Of a DNA stretch of 64,000 nucleotides, positions 42,628 to 52,274 are shown piece after piece (within the stretch, counting starts at the first letter, position 1; each line of letters starts with the position of its first letter). Below the pieces are notes generated by a model that worked only from the letters and a program-made list of their open reading frames with translations, did no database searches and was not told the origin of the DNA. The stretch lies in assembly GCA_964036315.1 (NCBI GenBank), contig OZ038511.1, forward strand, positions 455,729 to 519,728, given 5' to 3'. The position numbers and the translations under genes were made by a program. Source of the DNA: Acanthosepion esculentum. Taxonomy: Eukaryota > Mollusca > Cephalopoda > Sepiida > Sepiidae.

Positions 42628-42850
42628 TCCATGTATTGCTTAATATATTGTACCCTAATTGTCATCTTTGATAATGGCTTATGCAAGCCGAAAGCTTAGA
42701 TTAGATTAAAAAATATGTATCAATATTGTGATTTTCTTTCTTCGTTTAATGATAATGTTATTAAGCTTATCAGATGATATGAAAAGAATTTACATAAAAT
42801 AAATACACAAGACTTGTCTATATTATTTAATGAAACATGTATGAAAATAT
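42628..42850 (+). repeat. PLE terminal repeat with hammerhead-like core, right
   Basis: TTGATAATGGCTTATG at 42668, then CAAGCCGAAAGC, gives a GGCTT/AAGCC stem between TTGATAA and GAAA. Stems I and III of a hammerhead are not convincing. The repeat ends AATGAAACATGTATGAAA at 42829-42846 before a TA tract. Confidence 0.85.
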
Positions 42851-42862
42851 ATATATATATGA

Positions 42863-43427
42863 GATAAGAAAAAGTGGAAAAACTTATATACAATGCATTT
42901 AACCAATGTGATGTGTGTTGGGATTGACATCTTCAAGTCAGAATGAAAGACAAAATTGTGTGTAAGGAAAATGCATTGGGATTTATGACAATAAGTGGGG
43001 CAATGATTTAAATTACCTGATCAGGACATTAGATCAGAAAGTTTGTTTATATATATTCAGCTGTTGGTGTCTGTTGGATTTTAAATTTGCTCACTCAAAG
43101 TAGATCTTTCTTTATTTTTCTCTCTTATAATGCATTGTGTGGCTATTGCTTTTGCGGTGATTGCTGATATTATGTAAGTTCCTTGTCTTAGGTTTATTAT
43201 CGAGAATTGTGAGATTAATGCACTCTCAGTGCATTTGCTTCTTAGTCAATCTTTTTCTCCCGATCAGACTGGTATTTATTTAGTCAAAATCTTATTCTCA
43301 AAAATTCCAATGCATTTTCCTTACACACAGTTTTGTCTTTGATTCTGATCTGAAGAAACCAAACCAAACCAAACCCAACACATCACCTATAAACTCAATG
43401 TTTATAAGATTTGCCACTTTTTCTCAT
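42863..43427. repeat. Foldback element, ~120-bp arms
   Basis: 42863-42984 pairs with 43301-43427. Matching words include GAAAAAGTGG with CCACTTTTTC, GATGTGTGTTGGG with CCCAACACATC, and AGGAAAATGCATTGG with CCAATGCATTTTCC. Between the arms are 316 bases without a recognised gene. The left arm abuts a (TA)n. Confidence 0.85.
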
Positions 43428-43449
43428 TAACTCCACTTTTGTTTCACAT

Positions 43450-43464
43450 ACTATTATACATCCT

Positions 43465-43541
<77 letters not shown>
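43450..43541. repeat. (CA)n and (TA)n microsatellites
   Basis: CA repeat at 43470-43500 followed by mixed TG/TA and a TA run to 43541. Confidence 0.95.
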
Positions 43542-43549
43542 AGTGAGAC

Positions 43550-43651
43550 AGAAAAGTACTAGGAAGAGGAAAAAGTCAAACAGTTATGTCCTGACCCCAA
43601 AAAGAAGAGGTATTGAGCAAAATTTCATGGAAAAATTAGCTTAGGGCAAGG
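43550..43651 (+). pseudogene. Gypsy pol 3' end
   Basis: A frame reads S-Y-V-L-T-P-K-R-R-G-I-E before a stop and a purine-rich stretch TTAGGGCAAGG just before the LTR start at 43652. The basic tail and position are typical for the end of a gypsy integrase, but only about 30 residues survive. Confidence 0.45.
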
Positions 43652-43687
43652 TGTTGTAATGGAATAATGTGGACTGACTATATTGGT

Positions 43688-43737
<50 letters not shown>

Positions 43738-43915
43738 CACAAGATATACCTGGTGGACTTGCTTTGGGAATTACTAGCTTGCTAATCAATTCCCTGTCTT
43801 TCAGTAGTGTATTCTCTTTTACAATAAACCTGTATTTCTTTCATCTGTGCCCATGTTGCTGTTCCTTTCGCTTGAATACCACCTTTGTCTGTTTGTAACC
43901 TTTAAGGATACAACA
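43652..43915 (+). repeat. Gypsy 3' LTR remnant, 264 bp
   Basis: The segment begins TGTTGTAATGG and ends GGATACAACA, giving short inverted ends TGTTGTA / TACAACA. AATAAACC at 43822 can serve as polyadenylation signal and a T/C-rich U5 follows. A 43-base (TA)n at 43690-43732 interrupts it. No 5' LTR was found. Confidence 0.6.
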
Positions 43916-43929
43916 TATATATATATAAG

Positions 43930-44040
43930 TTTAAAATTTGCTATATTTATGGGGTAATGGTGTCCAATATTGGGAAATATATTTAAAGACATAAATAGTC
44001 ATCATGCAGTGTTGATTTCTTATTCATATTATATATATAT
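43930..44040. repeat. Fragment of TA-flanked foldback family
   Basis: TTTGCTATATTTATGGGGTA and GTCCAATATTGGGAAATAT match words at 23085-23130 (TTGCTATATTTATGGGAG, TTCAATATCAGGGATAG). Partial copy. Confidence 0.5.
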
Positions 44041-44109
44041 ATACACACACACAAAGAACAAATTTGTATACATAATTATATCTGTGTGTGTGTGTGTGTG
44101 TGTTTATGG

Positions 44110-44875
44110 AGAGACATATTAAGAAATTAATTTTCTTAATTTCAGAAAGAACCAAAATTATCTTTTTTTATGAAAACTGAATTTTTTTTCTCTGGGTTGA
44201 TGTTTGTGTTTATAAGTTTAAATCCAAAATGGTTTCTGCTGCACTTTTAGAGTTATGCTGATCAGAAATGTCATTAGAATCTACAGTCATGTTTCAATTT
44301 CAAAACTTATTTCATTTATTTTTTGACTGAAATTAAATTTTTTTATTATTCCACATAATGTTTATCCTTTTTTTAGCTTATATCTTTGTCTTTTGAAAAA
44401 GACTCAAATTTGCATTCTTATCCACAGGAATTTTCTATGTAGAAATGTTTTCACCATTTTGAACATAAAAAATACAAAATTCATGTTTCAGTGTTATTAT
44501 TTCTTCAGGATGAATTCACATAATTTTACCTCTAATGAACATAAGATAGAGAAAATGGAGATATAAAGAAAAATAAATATCTCATATATTGTAGCATTTA
44601 ATTTGTTTATTAATTTTATATTCAGTTTGTAACTTTTTGATCTTCTTCACTGCTTTGGTTTGTGGTCAACAAAAACTTTAATTTGTTTCTCATACTTTTA
44701 ATCAAATGTTCTGTTCGATTTGAATATAAATTTTCAAACATCAGGATTACTTTTTACATCTGTTCTCTTTTTCAATTGGGATTGTCAACTAAAATGACAC
44801 AAAAAAGTCTTAAATTTAAACAAACTGTTTCAACTGATGTGTGACAGATCAGTGCAAAGACCTAAGCACAGACAA
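44110..44875. other. No recognisable gene
   Basis: The 60-codon frame at 44662-44844 has no match I recognise. Confidence 0.5.
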
Positions 44876-44879
44876 GAAT

Positions 44880-45245
44880 TAATTCTTAAATTAGGTGCCT
44901 CACATGTATTTTCCACTCTGCAACCTATGCCACAAGTCTATCACTAGTCCAACTGCAAATGTTTAGATGAGCTCCAATTTTCAATTCCATCAGTTTAGAC
45001 CTTTATAGCTTGGATGCACACTGCTACTTCCACATGGTCAAATCGACCACATTTCCCCATGTTTTCCAAATGCATGGAGGAATTTTTTTCAAAGAGCTGC
45101 TACTTTGAGGAACAAATGTACATGCTTCCCCGAAGACTACAGTCTTCAAGTCAAGGCTCAAGACATTATTCTCCTTATTTTCCAAACATTTTCTCCTTGA
45201 CTCCTCCGCATTCATCAGAATTATTTTAACAGTAACCCTCTGTTA
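44880..45245 (+). repeat. Dispersed repeat R, copy 1 (possible LINE C-terminus)
   Basis: It shares with 59180-59575 the words CCACTCTGCA, TTTAGATGAGCTCC, TGCTACTTCCACA, TTCCCC and ATTATTTTAACAGTAACCC in the same order. One frame gives F-K-S-R-L-K-T, a motif common at the C-terminus of CR1/L2-type LINEs, so it may be a LINE 3' end. That assignment is tentative. Confidence 0.55.
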
Positions 45246-45544
45246 TATCAATGAACATTATTCTTTTGTGTTATGCAAATTCTTCTTTTTATAAATTAAT
45301 GTTTTGTATGTAAGTTAGCATACATTTTTTTCTTTATAAATTGTGCTGTATTCTGGGGAGAGCGACATTATGTGGAGAGATATCAATAGCATTGTTCTGC
45401 TCTGTTTTTTTTTTTCTTAAATTTATTGCCGTTTCGTCTTCCTATTATTTTGAATTGTGTCCAAAATTCATGACAATTTATTTGCTAACAATTCAACATG
45501 TCCAAAATACTCAAGCCATATTGACTGGAACTAAATCACAATGA

Positions 45545-45850
45545 ACCTAATTCTTCTAAGGACTGGAAGCATTGGAAAAGAATATTTGAAAATTTTATTC
45601 TGGAATGTGGGGAAGAAGTGCTAGACAAGTTCCAATCTCTGATAAATTTTGTTTTATCTGAGGTGTATGAGTACGTCGAAGATTGTACAGATTATGAGGA
45701 AGCTGTCCAAACATTCATAACATGCTCTACCTTGAGTGACTCTCATGACTTGTATTGGGTGAACTTTAGTATGAAAAAATAAGTTGATGAGCAAGGAAAT
45801 CTTTTCATATTGTATTTCTCTGATTACCTCAGCTTAAATTTTGATGAGAA
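45545..45850 (+). pseudogene. Gypsy-type gag fragment
   Basis: The frame at 45555 reads K-D-W-K-H-W-K-R-I-F-E-N-F, L-D-K-F-Q-S-L-I-N-F-V, V-Y-E-Y-V-E-D-C and Y-E-E-A-V-Q, the W-K-x-W-x-x-x-F-x-N-F ... Y-E pattern of gag in mollusc gypsy elements. After a stop at 45780 similarity continues weakly (G-N-L-F). No knuckles or pol follow. It was too short for a simple ORF search to highlight. Confidence 0.65.
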
Positions 45851-46235
45851 AAAGTTTATATAATGACATTAAAGTATTTGCCATATGCAAAAATTTCCAC
45901 TGTTTCAATCGTTAATTAAAATAATTGGAACTTTTGCACATACTTAATTCATCATTTGTATTTGACCCTGTTTGGATATGCATAAACAAGACTGTTGCAA
46001 TGAGTACAATGTTGAGTGACTTTTTGGTGTACATAGTGTCAGTAGCATTAACTGATAATTGATATATCAGGTGATAAGATAGGAACAATGCAGAATCACA
46101 TGGTTAAAGATCCATTATAAGAGATTCCTATAGAATAGAGTCATATAGGAAAAGAGGTGGCTGAGAGATCAGGAGAAGTTCTCATTATATTCTCACTTTG
46201 GACTGATGTTTGATAAAACAAATTCTGCTGCTGAT
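45850..46235. other. No recognisable feature
   Basis: No supported ORF or repeat. Confidence 0.45.
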
Positions 46236-46239
46236 GTCT

Positions 46240-46615
46240 TTGTTCTCTGTGTCCTTTTTATTGCGGCTAGCAGATTCTCCTCTTAATTGTTCTACTCATA
46301 ACATTTGGGCTGATGTCAACTCTGACCTTCCCCATTTTTTCCTCATGTTCCTTTAGATTTTTCTTTATGTATCATCATGTTTCCTTGGGAAAGATAGGGG
46401 AGTGGTTTCCTGTTGCTTTCTCCACAGTTTGGAATTCAGAATTTTCCTTCTCTTATATTGGTTGCTAGCTAAGGCTAGAGGGCCCAGTCTACTCTACTAT
46501 TTAAGTCATAGGTGGAGGGAGAAGTGACCGATTCATGTTTTTTCAAATGACATTTCTGTTAAAGTCAATGCAACTGACTAGACTTGGATTTGATTCTCTA
46601 CACTGATAGCCATTA
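46240..46615 (-). mobile_element. tRNA-derived SINE type A, minus strand
   Basis: Read on the minus strand from 46615: GTAGTGTAATGGCTATCAG (box A-like), GAATCAAATCC (box B-like), GTTGCATTGAC, CTTAAATAGTAGAGTAGACT, GGGCCCTCTAGCC, GAGAAGGAAAATTCTGAATT. After that a longer 3' tail than in other copies (GGAAACCACTCCCC, CCCAAGGAAACATGATG) extends to about 46240. Confidence 0.75.
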
Positions 46616-46619
46616 CACT

Positions 46620-47330
46620 ACCATCACTTCTTCAATATTAACTCCAAATGTTACTCCACTTCCCCAGTTTTGTCTTTTAAATCTTGTTGGTGGATTATTT
46701 TCCTGAAGAATTTAACCTCTCACCCAGAGTAGTAGCTTTAGTCATCATTAAAATTTACTGCTGTGTAATCTGTTTTCATGTACTTCTTTATTGAACTTAG
46801 GTCTTTCTCTTTGTGGCATTGACTTAAAAGTAAGCGTTTCATTTCTTTCATGTCTTTTCACCAATGTACTTCATATGCTGCCTCTTTTCTTTCTATTTAC
46901 ATTCACAACATCAGATTCTTCAAATATTTTCTTGCTTCTCAATCTACTTTCCTGTCTTATTATCCTTTTAAATTTTTCGTGTCATTCCTAAAGATGGTTT
47001 TATTTTTCCAATATTTTCAAGTTCTTTTCTGATCGTTCCGTGATCTCTGACTTTTACCAATTTTTCTAAAGTTCTCTTCCCGTTACTTGATAAGTTTACA
47101 ATATCTTTTTTTCTCTTCTGAGGTTAGATCTTTCTTACAACTCTTGGCAATTTGAAGTGAAGAAATAAGCATATTTTTATCTGCTCATCAGCAGGTTGTA
47201 TAAAATCAAAGATGAGAGCACTCATATTAGGAAAAGAAAAATACTCCAAAGATGGAGTGAATATGTTGGAGAATCTTCCATGATGGCAGACGAGAGAAAC
47301 TCACAATGCACAAAAATATGAACAAATTAG
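46620..47330. other. No recognisable gene
   Basis: T/C-biased sequence with overlapping spurious frames (46791-47032). Confidence 0.5.
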
Positions 47331-47379
47331 AAATATTAAAGTCTGAAGAAGTCAGATTGGTACTGGCAAGATGAACAGG

Positions 47380-48850
47380 AACAAAGCAGCAGCAGATGGG
47401 ATCTTAATAGAAATTCTCTCAGCCTTAAGTGGCTTCAGTACTGGTAAAAATAATAAAGGAAATATACAACAGTGGAGACATACTGAAAGACCTAAGTAAA
47501 TCTATTTTTGTAGTGCTGCCTAAGAAACCAGATGCAAATGAATGTGAGCTCCATTGGTCAATCAGTTTATTGACCCCCCCCCCTAACTAGAGTTAATAAT
47601 TGGAATTCTGATGAATAGAGCACAAAGCCAAATTATACCAGAAATAGGACACTGGTTTTGTCAAGGACACTGGAACAATAAATGCTGTATTTATGATCCG
47701 AAGTATCTCAGAGTGAGCAATACAAATACAGAAAGATGTACACTTAAATTTTATTGATACACAAAGGCATTTGATGATGTAGAGTACAGGAATTTATTTG
47801 ACAGGGGTGAAAGACAAGATGAGTCTTTTCACAAGATTTATTCAATCTCTACAGCAAGGCTATCTCAAAGGAGCTGGAGAAATTATTGATTGGCATAATC
47901 TTAACAATGAGATGCAGATGACACTGTATCAATGGCAGACACAGAAGGAAAACTGCAATATGTACTGGACAAAGTAGTAAAGAAAAGAAAGAAGAAAGGA
48001 CTAAGCATTAATTGTAAGATAATCTATGGTTATGACAAAAGAAAAAGCCAAGGTTGGGAACTACAAATTAGAGATGTCAAAATCTAACAAGAAACAGAAA
48101 TCTTAATATCTAGGAAGTGTTTTAACAGATGATGAAAAATGTGACATCAAAATCTGAAGGTGCGTTTGAATAGTGAAAGATGGCTTCCAAAAGATAAGCA
48201 AAGTATTAAAAAACAGAAAAATTGAAAGGGGGTTTTACAAAATTTATTCAGCCACCACAGCAAGACTCTGCCAGGAGTAATTATTGGAGGGCATAATCTT
48301 AACAATATAAGATTTGTAGATGACATTATATTGATGCTTTCAAAAAAAAATGTCAAAGAAATCTCTAAGAAACAGGAAAAAATTCATTAGAAAAAAAGAA
48401 AAGAGTACTGAACTGCTACATAATATCTGTCCTCAAATATGACAGTGGATGCTGGCTAATTTCCTTACAGATAAAAAAAAAGATTAGAGACAATAGAAAT
48501 CTGCTTCTATAGAAGGACACTAAGAATACGAGGCTTGTAAGCAACAAGGAAGACTTGAGAGAAATGAAAACACAAAGGGTGCACAGAATCAGAAAGAAAC
48601 AGGTAAAAATTATAGGACACCTAATGTGGAAGGAGGACTTATAAAATGTGACATTCACAAGACATATCAAAGGCAGATGGAACAGGGGTGGGCAGTGGGT
48701 TATCTACCTGACAAGCTCATGAATGGATGGCTGAACAGAAAGCAGGAGGAATGGTAAAAGGATAAACATTCATAAGAGTTGCAAAAGAGTGAATGTTGGG
48801 GAGAGCCATGAAAAGAACACAGCATAGAGTAGAAAATTTACAAGATTAGT
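47380..48850 (+). pseudogene. Non-LTR retrotransposon RT to C-terminus, decayed
   Basis: Order on the plus strand: I-Y-N-S-G-D-I-L and L-P-K-K-P-D-A-N-E-C (47465-47545), Y-T-K-A-F-D-D-V-E (47758-47785), D-A-D-D-T-V-S-M-A (decayed YADD, 47917-47943), V-V-K-K-R-K-K-K-G-L-S-I-N-C, then the post-RT part L-T-D-D-E-K-C-D-I-K (48120-48150). At about 48222 the element jumps back to the YADD region (second copy N-N-I-R-F-V-D-D-I-I-L-M, 48300-48340) before the C-terminus (H-L-M-W-K-E-D-L). It belongs to the same family as 8840-9720 and 56850-57065. The internal duplication and many stops make it dead. Confidence 0.85.
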
Positions 48851-49640
48851 TACATCCTAAAATCTCTCACAATGAAATGTGTTATTATAAATATTTCTAA
48901 TTAAGAGATATTTTAAGCTAAAATTCTCATATATATCACAAATATATCTTGAGAATTTTTACCAATATAGTTTAATTAATACCAACTTTATTATGAAAAC
49001 CTGCATAATAAAATCTAAAATTGTGTCTATCTCTGTATAATTATTATCTATTTTTTTGTCTGTTCATTATCTATCTGTTTATCTATCTCTGCCTGATCAT
49101 TATCTATCTGTCTATCCTCTTCATATCTATCGATCTTAGCCAGTTCATATATATCGACCTATCTTTCATAATACATACAAACAAAACTAGCCCTAACTTT
49201 TATTTTACAAATGCCACCCTAATTAAAAACGGAACATAATTCTTTGTCTCAAGTACTTTGAGGGCCTACTGATAACAATATTACCAACTACAAACACATG
49301 TTAAAAACATTATATTACATCACTAACCTTTACTGAATCCATTCTTAATGAATCCAACATATGTTTATCTAAAACAAATGGTATGTATGTAAACACATTT
49401 CCAAATCAACATGCAAAAAACAACCAAACATAATGTCAACTAGACACACACACACTTACGAATATACATTATCATCTGACAAACTAGAATTATTATACAT
49501 TTACATACATAAAATAACATTTATGATTTTTCAAGTAGGTTTGGAATCTATTAATTTCTTGAAACTTTGAATGCACACATCATGTCTCCTTGAATTTGGA
49601 ATGCCAAAAATTATACTAATGTTGGTTTAACAAGTTGAAT
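48850..49640. other. No gene; (TATC)n-like microsatellite
   Basis: A degenerate CTATCTAT/TATCTGTC repeat lies at about 49025-49165; another, at 49845-49890. Nothing coding is recognised. Confidence 0.6.
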
Positions 49641-49645
49641 GCACA

Positions 49646-50182
49646 TGAAACATGATTAACCAATGAAAGTCAAACAACACAAAAGTAAAAATACAAGAAT
49701 TTTCTTTCTTTTTCTCCATATCTCATTCTCTGATGAAGCTTTAATAAAAGTGAAACAGGTTAGATTGATAAACATTTCCTATTTGTTCTTTATCTTATCA
49801 TACTGTTGGATTCCGATCTATAAGAGATCTATATTTGATTCCAACCTACCTACCTATCTATCTACCTACTCAATATCTATTTATCTATCTAAAGTTGGTA
49901 TAGTAAAACTCCTTTGAAATCAAACTCGTGAGTTCCATGAATGTTCTGCATGACTTGTTAGCCATTGATTTGTATCTGTCAGGCATTCACAACCCCCACC
50001 TCTTTCTACATTGTGTGCATTTTGCTTAAAATTCTTGTAAATAATACTTGACTATTTGCTTTCTGTAGCTTGAAGGAAATGTCTATGGTATGTAAGCAAA
50101 TCTCTGACAGTCATCCTGGAGATGCCAAGTGATACACACTTGCTGCTGCAACACATGACTTTCATTGGTTAATCATGTTTCA
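49646..50182. repeat. Perfect 27-bp inverted repeats, 483 bp apart
   Basis: 49646-49672 (TGAAACATGATTAACC...) is the exact reverse complement of 50156-50182. The spacing and perfect ends look like a small non-autonomous DNA element, but no target duplication is apparent. The interior holds the dispersed fragment 49730-49850 and a tetranucleotide-like repeat. Confidence 0.6.
49730..49850 (+). repeat. Dispersed fragment with CTGATGAAGCTTTAATAAA
   Basis: Inverted counterpart of 5425-5525. CTGATGA (49733), a CTTT/AAAG stem and GAAAC (49752) are present, a hammerhead-like order without clear stems I and III. Confidence 0.65.
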
Positions 50183-50183
50183 T

Positions 50184-50815
50184 AACACATGCTGATAGTG
50201 TGCGCTTTGAACTCTTCACATTGATTGGGTCTGAAAAGACAAAAATCAAACTGTTTTCTTCCTTCTGTTTCCTGTGGGCAAGTCAACTGTCAAAGATGTG
50301 CAATGTTGATGAGGCTGCATGAGTTCCTGAAAAATTGAATGTATTTATATTGTCTCAAAGCTGCTTACATCAAGGCCAACCCTTCTTGAATAGTAGAAAC
50401 ACAGATTCCTTGGGTTGTTTTGAAGAATTTTTAAAGATAATCAGAACTTTTCTAAAATTGTTTTTTTTATTGCATACAAATAATTATATAACTAATAATA
50501 AAATGTCTTAATAGAAAAGTTTCTAGTTTCTGCTTTGAATCAATGTTTTCTGTAAATCTTTAGCTTAGTTTTCGACCAAATGAATTTCTCAATCAAATCT
50601 TTTTGCAAAATACAGAAAACATACTTTAGTTAGAATAAACAAAATTATCTACATGTACACCACACACGCACATGGAGTCAAACAACTCATTTTCCCAAAT
50701 CTGTCAAAATAACCCAACAGATATTTTTAATCCTTTCTTGGTTTCAATAAGAATATTTCCCATCCTCTTGAAATAAGATTTTCTGAACTGTCTTGTCATT
50801 TTTTAACAGATGTGT
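50184..50815. other. No recognisable feature
   Basis: No supported ORF, RNA or repeat. Confidence 0.5.
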
Positions 50816-50821
50816 TATGAT

Positions 50822-50942
50822 AAAACTATTTATTCTACAACCAACACCATCACTTGACAAGACACCAGAAGTGTTGAAACAAAATGGCAATTTTTGTAGT
50901 GATGTTATAGCATACTTATGTTATAATTTAAATAAGTATTAT
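50822..50942 (+). repeat. Inverted repeat carrying hammerhead-like motif, left
   Basis: It is the reverse complement of about 51540-51658 with a few differences (TTATTCTAC...CCAACACCATCAC shared). The two face each other around a CR1-like LINE tail (50945-51410) that was probably inserted between them. A third, partial piece (51458-51520) repeats the inner end in the orientation of the right copy. Confidence 0.85.
50848..50904 (+). ncRNA. Hammerhead ribozyme-like motif, copy 1
   Basis: All three stems can be drawn. Stem I: CATCAC (50848-50853) with GTGATG (50899-50904). Core TTGACAA (50854-50860) in place of CTGANGA. Stem II: G-ACAC...GTGT-T (50861-50875) with loop CAGAA. GAAA at 50876-50879. 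Stem III: CAAAA with TTTTG (50880-50896). The cleavage triplet is GTA (50896-50898). The core has U3 and A8, which could pair like the normal C3-G8. This is a type I arrangement as in PLE and retrozyme hammerheads; activity is not shown. Confidence 0.6.
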
Positions 50943-50944
50943 AT

Positions 50945-51406
50945 ATATATAACTTTCACGGTAATTGCTCCGAGGAGCTGCTTTCGCTGGTTCCTAGGCC
51001 TCATGAATTTAAACGTCCCACGAGGCTGGCATCCCGTTCCCACCCCTTCACCATTGCAACTGTTAGATGTAGACTTCTCTTCTACTCCAATAGCTTCATG
51101 TCTTGCACATCTCGCCTGCGGAACTCCCTTCCTTAATCTTGTTTCCCTGACAAATACAATCTCCAACTATTTAACGTCAATCAGCTTCTCCAGCTGCCTT
51201 GATCTATCCTCTTCCCTTCTCCACATCCTTTCACCTTTCATTCCCATCTGCTCTCGCTCCAAATCTTCTGTAACCCCCTAGCCTTGATTGATCCATTATC
51301 TTTCTCCACATCCTCTCCTTTACCACTCCTATCTGCTCTTCCTCCAAACCTTCTGTAACCCCCTGCATACTAGTGGCTTCCAGCCTTGCTTGGGGTGATA
51401 TGCTTA

Positions 51407-51412
<6 letters not shown>
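50945..51412 (+). mobile_element. CR1-like LINE 3' end with internal duplication
   Basis: It begins F-H-G-N-C-S-E-E-L with H-E-F-K-R-P and runs through the C-terminus to the UTR words CTGTAACCCCC, TGCATACTAGTGGC and CTTGCTTGGGGTGA. The block from ATCTATCC... to CTGTAACCCCCT (about 51200-51280) recurs at about 51290-51363, so the 3' UTR is partially duplicated. An A run and (TA)n follow. Confidence 0.82.
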
Positions 51413-51457
<45 letters not shown>

Positions 51458-51463
<6 letters not shown>

Positions 51464-51520
51464 GTATTTATTAAAAAATTATAACAAACATGTTATAACA
51501 TCACTACAAAAAAGTATTAT
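51458..51520 (-). repeat. Partial third copy of hammerhead-bearing repeat
   Basis: ATTATAACAAACATGTTATAAC and ATCACTACAAAAA match the inner part of the right inverted repeat (51548-51590), containing only the 3' strand of stem I and the cleavage triplet. Confidence 0.7.
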
Positions 51521-51576
51521 ATATATATATATATATATTGTATCTATTCAAAAATTATAACATAAACATGTTATAA

Positions 51577-51633
51577 CATCACTACAAAAATAGCCATTTT
51601 GTTTCAACACTTCTGGTGTCTCGTCAAGTGATG
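51577..51633 (-). ncRNA. Hammerhead ribozyme-like motif, copy 2
   Basis: On the minus strand: CATCAC, core TTGACGA, stem II GACAC-CAGAA-GTGTT, GAAA, stem III CAAAA...TTTTG, cleavage triplet GTA, then GTGATG closing stem I with six pairs. It differs from copy 1 in the core (G8 kept, so U3-G8) and in two loop bases of stem III. Stem pairs are all kept. The canonical C3 is U in both copies. Probably derived from a PLE or retrozyme-like ancestor; no element protein is in this repeat. Confidence 0.62.
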
Positions 51634-51659
51634 GTGTTGGTAGTAGAATAAAGAGTTTT

Positions 51660-51970
51660 AAAAGTTCAAAATCAACAAATCACCCCTCAATAGGGGAAAC
51701 ATTATTACATAAGCTACAAGGACCAATCAAAATACAAGCATATGATAATTCAAAAAACTTGATAATGGACCTTGGATACAATTCATTAATGCCTTAATGT
51801 TAATATTGGACTAAATTAGAAATCATTCTGATTCATTTTTAAATTTACTATAAAGTTAAAAAATAAAAATTACAAATTTTAAATTTAACGCGCATTAAGT
51901 TTAAAATATCATAAAATTATTTGGAGAGGAAATGGAGGAAAATATACATATATTCTATTATTTGTTTATT
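51660..51970. other. No recognisable feature
   Basis: AT-rich; no supported ORF or repeat. Confidence 0.5.
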
Positions 51971-51971
51971 T

Positions 51972-52263
51972 ACAGTATTTACATTAGTTGGACTATTGTC
52001 CTCATCTTTGTCGCCATATTTGTCACAACGTTTCAGCCGTTGTACGCTCTTGAGGACACATGGCACACATGGCTCGTGGAACTAGAACAGTCTACCCCAG
52101 TGATTGAAATAAAGGGTTCAGTTCGAAATTCCAACCACCTGAAGAAGGCCAGAGCGTACAACGGCCGAAACGTTGTGACAAATATGGCGACAAAGATGAG
52201 GACAATAGTCCGACTAATGTAAATACTGTACATAATACCTCATCTCAGAAATATAGACAGACT
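51972..52263 (-). mobile_element. Foldback element FB, 292-bp copy
   Basis: Arms 51972-52051 and about 52136-52230 are inverted (ACAGTATTTACATTAG against CTAATGTAAATACTGT), with an 83-base spacer. The plus strand at 52144-52175 reads CTGAAGA, GGCC, GGCC, GAAAC, a hammerhead-like core with one inserted A. ATTTGTTTATTT before and ATTTATTTATTG after look like a mutated 11-12 bp target duplication. Beyond the arms one end has about 33 extra bases (CATAATACC...CAGACT), also present in the copy at 54596. Confidence 0.8.
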
Positions 52264-52274
52264 ATTTATTTATT

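Noticed and set aside
52139..52180. Complete hammerhead in the FB arm
   Set aside because: CTGAAGA, the GGCC/GGCC stem and GAAAC are present, but an extra A follows CTGAAGA and no stem III with a cleavage triplet or stem I could be drawn. Kept only as a hammerhead-like core.
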